A stretch of DNA of 64,000 bases from Paraburkholderia elongata (GTDB lineage: Bacteria > Pseudomonadota > Gammaproteobacteria > Burkholderiales > Burkholderiaceae), in the NCBI RefSeq assembly GCF_013177735.1, contig NZ_WOEZ01000279.1, positions 1 to 64,000 on the forward strand, in the 5' to 3' direction. Positions 60,650-64,000 of this stretch are shown here, piece by piece. A program made the position numbers and the translations under genes. Below the pieces are notes generated by a model, which was given only the letters and a program-made list of their open reading frames with translations, was not told the origin of the DNA and did not search any database. Every line of letters starts with the position of its first letter. The stretch's first letter is position 1.

Positions 60650-61194
60650 AACAGGCCACGCTTGAGAAGCTTCAGGTCGCCGCGCGCGATGGCCAGTGTC
60701 GCCTGTTCTATTTCGACGAGGCCGGCTTTTGCGGATCACCGCCTGTGCAGCGTAGCTGGTCACCACGTGGACTGCCCCATGCCATTGAGCCCAACCACCA
60801 TTGCCGACGCAATGTGATGGGCGCACTGAACTTCGCTGAAAACAGTTTCGTCCATGCAGCAAGCAGCCATACGGTCAAAGGGCCTCACGTTGAGGGTTTT
60901 CTCAATGACCTGATCTGTCAGGGCGATGGTAGACCGACCGTGATCGTGCTCGACAACGCGAGCATTCATCACGGGATCGATCAGGTCACACTGGACCGCT
61001 GGTTCATCGAACACAAAGCACTCCTGTTTTATCTGCCGCCGTACAGCCCCGAACTGAATCTCATCGAGATCGTATGGAAGCACTTCAAGTACCACTGGCG
61101 GCGATTCGCGACGTGGACGAAAGAAACCATCGATGCGGAGCTGGAAATTCTGCTCAACGGATATGGTTCGAAATTCCAAGTAAATTTTTCGTGA
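60646..61194 (+). CDS. IS630 transposase, DDE catalytic part (orfB)
   Basis: 182 residues. DDE residues: Asp in LFYFDEAGF, Asp in VIVLDNASIHH, Glu in LPPYSPELNLIEIVWKHFK. ATGA overlap with orfA. The catalytic core appears intact, so the element may be active through the predicted frameshift product. Confidence 0.88.
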   Translation: MKQATLEKLQVAARDGQCRLFYFDEAGFCGSPPVQRSWSPRGLPHAIEPNHHCRRNVMGALNFAENSFVHAASSHTVKGPHVEGFLNDLICQGDGRPTVIVLDNASIHHGIDQVTLDRWFIEHKALLFYLPPYSPELNLIEIVWKHFKYHWRRFATWTKETIDAELEILLNGYGSKFQVNFS

Positions 61195-61376
61195 ACACTT
61201 ATAAGGAGTAATTCGTTCGCCTGGTTGCAGAACCAGCGCTGGTGCCGTTTCTTTAGAAATCGTCCTCGGCTTGCGAAATAATTTTTAGTGATAGATTGTT
61301 AAGATAAAAACAGCCGGGCGGGTCGCCGTACCGCAATTAACCGCAACGGGACGTTTGCGAGTTTGAGAGAACCAAA

Positions 61377-62105
61377 TTGTCGCTACATTTTATCGAGGAA
61401 ATGGCACCGGTACTGAACGCCGCTGATGAAGCGGAATGGTTCAATGCGATCGCGAGCCTTGCCGAAACGTGGGGCTTCGACAGGCTTTTGATCGCCATGC
61501 TGCCGCGCCCGACCATTCGCCTTGAAGATGCCTATGTGCGGAGCACCTACGCGCCGACGTGGCGACGCACCTACGACGAGCAGGGGCTCGTCCACATCGA
61601 CCCGACAGTCTCGCATTGCGCGACGCGCGCCACGCCGCTGATCTGGTCGCCGGACATTTTTACGACCGCAGCGCAGCAGTCGATGTACGAGGAAGCCCGC
61701 GCGCACGGCCTGCGCGCCGGTGTGACGTTGCCGATTCACGGGCCGAACCAGCAAGCCGGCATGATGTGCTTCGTCAACGACAGCAATCCGACCGAGGCAT
61801 TTTGGCGCCATGTCAACGTTGCGTTGCCGAACCTGGTGCTATTGCGCGATCTGGTGATCGATACCAGCCAGCGCCACTTGAATACGCATGCCCAAGCTTT
61901 ATTGCCCAAGCTCACGCCACGCGAACGCGAGTGTCTGAAATGGACCGCGCGCGGCAAATCCACGTGGGAAATCTCCCATATCCTGAGCTGTTCGGAAGCC
62001 GTGGTGAACTTCCACATGAAGAACATCAGGACGAAATTCGGCGTGAATTCACGGCGCGCGGCGGCCGTGATCGCCGCGCAGTTGGGGCTTATTGACCCGG
62101 GTTGA
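61377..62105 (+). CDS. braR: LuxR-type quorum-sensing regulator
   Basis: 242 residues if started at TTG 61377 (GAGAG 7 nt upstream). An ATG at 61401 has poorer spacing. The N-terminal autoinducer-binding domain carries the conserved aromatic/acidic residues (WRRTYDEQGLVHIDPTVSHC; MYEEARAHGLRAGVTLPIHGP). C-terminal LuxR HTH: LTPRERECLKWTARGKSTWEISHILSCSEAVVNFHMKNIRTKFGV. It binds an acyl-homoserine lactone made by the synthase at 62561 and should activate it. The symbol follows the Paraburkholderia braI/R arrangement. Confidence 0.9.
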   Translation: MSLHFIEEMAPVLNAADEAEWFNAIASLAETWGFDRLLIAMLPRPTIRLEDAYVRSTYAPTWRRTYDEQGLVHIDPTVSHCATRATPLIWSPDIFTTAAQQSMYEEARAHGLRAGVTLPIHGPNQQAGMMCFVNDSNPTEAFWRHVNVALPNLVLLRDLVIDTSQRHLNTHAQALLPKLTPRERECLKWTARGKSTWEISHILSCSEAVVNFHMKNIRTKFGVNSRRAAAVIAAQLGLIDPG

Positions 62106-62406
62106 GCAAGGCGGCGGCGTCGCGGCTGGTCATGACCCGCTCGGCCCGGCCCAGATCGGCGTCCGAAACGGTTTTAGTGAAGTACAGGCCCAAAAGGATC
62201 GACACCGGCGCCGGGATTTCGGCGCCCGATTCGAACCGGCTGCCACGCGACTGCGTCACGCCGAAGCGTGCCCAGAAGCGGCGCTGGCTCTCCTTCTTCT
62301 TCTTGCGGTACGCAATGATCAGAACGCGATCCACCGCCGATGAAGGCTCTGCCGGGCGGGTTTGGACGGAGGGTTGCACCTGCCAGTGATTGTCGAGAAG
62401 TTCCAT
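62089..62406 (-). CDS. rsaL: RsaL-like quorum-sensing repressor
   Basis: 105 residues. C-terminal helix-turn-helix ESQRRFWARFGVTQSRGSRFESGAEIPAPVSILLGLYF matches the RsaL pattern (FWxRFGxxQSxGSRFE). It is placed between luxR and luxI, convergent with luxR (17-bp 3' overlap) and divergent from luxI, as in Paraburkholderia and Pseudomonas las systems. It represses the synthase gene to give signal homeostasis. Confidence 0.88.
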   Translation of the reverse strand: MELLDNHWQVQPSVQTRPAEPSSAVDRVLIIAYRKKKKESQRRFWARFGVTQSRGSRFESGAEIPAPVSILLGLYFTKTVSDADLGRAERVMTSRDAAALLNPGQ

Positions 62407-62434
62407 TTTTGTGTCCCGTCGGTTGAGTGCTAAG

Positions 62435-62466
62435 GCTTATCTCGAATTCTGCGTTATCCGATAAGC
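62435..62466. promoter_or_regulatory. GATAAG inverted sites in the rsaL-luxI gap
   Basis: GCTTATC (62435-62441) and GATAAGC (62460-62466) face each other. The second also forms TTATC-C-GATAA (62454-62464). Candidate RsaL operator in the divergent promoter (inference). Confidence 0.35.
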
Positions 62467-62470
62467 ATGC

Positions 62471-62490
62471 ACACCTATCCAGGTAGGTAG
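62471..62490. promoter_or_regulatory. lux-box-like element before luxI
   Basis: ACCTATCCAGGTAGGT (62473-62488) is a 16-bp imperfect palindrome (12 of 16 positions symmetric) with the CT...AG spacing of lux boxes, 72 bp before the synthase ATG. Likely the binding site of the LuxR protein. Confidence 0.6.
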
Positions 62491-62560
62491 GTGGCGGAAA
62501 GATTCAAAATGCATAAGTTTTCTTGCGTATTGGGTACCCCAACACGTTCAGGAGAACGTC

Positions 62561-63154
62561 ATGCAAACAGCGATCCGGATTGGAATGCGTCAAGAATTCG
62601 ACAACGCGGACATCAACGAGATGTACCGCCTGCGGGCGCGGGTGTTCCACGGACGGCTCGGATGGGACATCCCGACCATCGCGGGCATGGAGATCGACGG
62701 CTACGACGCCCTCGGGCCGCACTACATGCTGATTCAGGGCGACGATCGGCACGTGCGGGGCTGTTGGCGCCTGATGCCGACGGAGGGGCCGAACATGCTG
62801 AAGGACACCTTTCCTCAATTACTGCATGGCGCGGATGCGCCGGTTGGGCGGCATATCTGGGAACTGAGCCGGTTCGCGATCGAAACCGGCGGCGAGGAAC
62901 AGTCGTTCGGCTTTGCCGACGTGACGATGCAGGCAATTCACGAACTCGTGACGTTCGCCGACCGGATGGGCATCACGCGTTACGTCACGGTGACCACTAC
63001 GCCAATTGAACGGCTGCTGCGCAAGACCGGAATCGACATCAGCCGGCTCGGGTCGCCTCTGCAGATCGGCGTGGAACGGGCCGTGGCGCTGGATATCGCC
63101 GTCAGTCCGAAGACCCGCACCGCCCTGTTCGGGCCGATGGCTGCCGCCGCCTGA
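62561..63154 (+). CDS. braI: Acyl-homoserine lactone synthase (LuxI family)
   Basis: 197 residues from MQTAIRIGMR behind AGGAG. LuxI landmarks are all present: the N-terminal RLRARVFHGRLGWD, then EIDGYDALGPHYMLIQ, GCWRLMPTEGPNML and WELSRFAIE. It makes an acyl-homoserine lactone from SAM and acyl-ACP. In braI/R systems the product is a 3-oxo-long-chain signal, but the acyl length cannot be read here. Confidence 0.92.
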   Translation: MQTAIRIGMRQEFDNADINEMYRLRARVFHGRLGWDIPTIAGMEIDGYDALGPHYMLIQGDDRHVRGCWRLMPTEGPNMLKDTFPQLLHGADAPVGRHIWELSRFAIETGGEEQSFGFADVTMQAIHELVTFADRMGITRYVTVTTTPIERLLRKTGIDISRLGSPLQIGVERAVALDIAVSPKTRTALFGPMAAAA

Positions 63155-63285
63155 CGGCTCGTGGGATTGGGGCCGGGCCGCTGTTGCCGTTGGCTGGTTG
63201 CGGATGCCTGGTTGCGGATGCACGGTTGCGCGGACTGGCAGCGGTTGCCCGGTCGTTGCGGCCCGCTGGGAAGCCGCGCGGGGCA

Positions 63286-63975
63286 TCAGGAACCGAACAT
63301 CCGTTCGAGCGCATTCTCGAGATGCGCTCGCATCGCCCTCCCTGCAGCGGGGCCCTCCTTGCGGCGGATCGCCTCGAGCACGGCCAGATGTTCGGCCTGC
63401 ACGAGCCGCTGCCGCTCCACCGTCTTCACGAGCGACAGATTGCGCGACAAGTTCATGCTGAACAGAATCTGTTCTTCGATGAACGACATGACCGTGATGA
63501 AAAACGGGTTCTTCGACGCACGCGCCACCGCCAGGTGAAACATGAAATCGTCCTGCGCGCCGATGCCCCGGGTTTCTATGATGCGCTCCAGCTGGTCCCA
63601 CGCATGCTGGATCGCGACGATGTCGTCGGCGTCGGCCTTGAGCGCTGCCTGCTCGGCCGCGCCCGCCTCGGTCACAATGCGAAATTCATAGCAGCGGCGG
63701 ATGTCGGACAGCGTTTCGAGCGGTGCGAAGCGGCGCACATCCGGGTCCGGCCGACGCGCGACCGTCGTGCCTGAGCCGTGCCGGGTCATGATGATCCCGT
63801 CTGCCCGCAAGCGCGCGAGCGCCTCGCGCACGGTCGGCCGTGACGTCGCAAAGCGCTCGGCCAGCGCATGCTCGGTAGGCAGCCGCTCGCCTTCCTTGTA
63901 CTCGCCTTCAAGAATGCGATTGAGGATGTCGCCGTAGATCTTGTCGGGCAAACCTGTCGTTTTGCGCTCGTTCAT
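63286..63975 (-). CDS. GntR family regulator, FadR/FCD subfamily
   Basis: 229 residues. N-terminal winged helix (DKIYGDILNRILEGEYKEGERLPTEHALAERFATSRPTVREALARLRADG) and a C-terminal all-helical FCD domain with metal/ligand-type residues (DDFMFHLAVARASKNP; EHLAVLEAIRRKEGPAAGRAMRAHLENALE). FCD regulators usually sense sugar acids or other carboxylates. The TTGTCAAACAA palindrome at 59805 is a plausible target, making it a candidate regulator of the sugar-acid operon. Its own operon may continue beyond the window. Confidence 0.9.
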   Translation of the reverse strand: MNERKTTGLPDKIYGDILNRILEGEYKEGERLPTEHALAERFATSRPTVREALARLRADGIIMTRHGSGTTVARRPDPDVRRFAPLETLSDIRRCYEFRIVTEAGAAEQAALKADADDIVAIQHAWDQLERIIETRGIGAQDDFMFHLAVARASKNPFFITVMSFIEEQILFSMNLSRNLSLVKTVERQRLVQAEHLAVLEAIRRKEGPAAGRAMRAHLENALERMFGS

Positions 63976-64000
63976 CAGCGGTGCTGAAGCAGCTTGTCTG

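Larger units (their letters stand above)
60124..61199 (+). mobile_element. IS630-family insertion sequence
   Basis: About 1076 bp with ends AGTGCTC...GAACACT forming imperfect terminal inverted repeats (about 38 bp; left strand and reverse complement of the right share AAGTG-TC, a run of A/T, TTGGA-TTTCG). It is flanked by TA on both sides (60122-60123 and 61200-61201), the IS630/Tc1 target duplication. It carries two overlapping transposase frames. It separates the sugar-acid operon control region from the quorum-sensing locus. Confidence 0.85.

Overview
The window is high-GC DNA (with short AT-rich islands near 44.5-44.9 kb and 50.1 kb) from a beta-proteobacterium, most likely a Paraburkholderia. 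The evidence for this is a LuxI/LuxR pair with an RsaL-like repressor between them, a Burkholderia-type trimeric porin, an alanine/lysine-rich histone-H1-like protein, the protocatechuate beta-ketoadipate genes, and a repeated non-coding element. I saw no rRNA, tRNA or CRISPR array. The only insertion sequence I recognise is one IS630-type element.

Layout. 0-7 kb: a phospholipase-D-fold protein, an H1-like protein with a 54-bp minisatellite, a LysE exporter, and a MocR regulator divergent from an omega-amino-acid:pyruvate aminotransferase. 7.0-7.85 kb: a non-coding element with long inverted arms. 7.9-22.1 kb: one minus-strand operon of eleven genes that looks like a reductive N-heterocycle (nicotinate-type) catabolic system. 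It encodes a 6-hydroxynicotinate reductase, an ApbE-superfamily UPF0280 protein, two AA_synth (PF06684) paralogues, a complete branched-chain-type ABC importer with a fused LivH-LivM permease, an enamidase-like amidohydrolase, and a two-gene molybdenum hydroxylase whose large subunit carries three c-type heme motifs. A divergent TetR gene with a perfect palindrome upstream probably controls it. 23.2-27.6 kb: pcaIJBDC (protocatechuate branch, lower part). 27.8-28.7 kb: a second copy of the non-coding element.

28.7-43 kb: LysR, folE, an EamA exporter, a DedA-rhodanese fusion, then a phosphate/polyphosphate group (CHAD protein, Pit transporter, PPK2). These are followed by a VOC protein, an HtrA-like protease without a signal peptide, gamma-glutamyltranspeptidase, an MFS pump and decayed remnants of a nucleotidyltransferase and a CDP-alcohol phosphatidyltransferase. 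43-51.6 kb: small secreted and hypothetical proteins, two tandem minus-strand terminators in an AT-rich gap (possible small RNA), a porin, a YdjM-like membrane protein, a half copy of the non-coding element, an AraC regulator, a serine acetyltransferase and an SDR. 51.6-59.8 kb: a minus-strand sugar-acid operon (DapA-family gene, SMP-30 lactonase, ABC importer, IlvD/Edd dehydratase) whose first gene is broken by an internal deletion. Two FadR/FCD-type operator-like palindromes lie upstream of it, and a GntR/FCD regulator sits at the right edge of the window. Between them lie the IS630 element and the quorum-sensing locus (luxR-rsaL-luxI, braR/braI type).

The most promising systems are the 14-kb nicotinate-like operon and the family of ~0.7-0.85 kb foldback non-coding elements. 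In the operon, a UPF0280 protein next to 6-hydroxynicotinate reductase, an enzyme known to carry covalent flavin, suggests a dedicated flavinylation factor.
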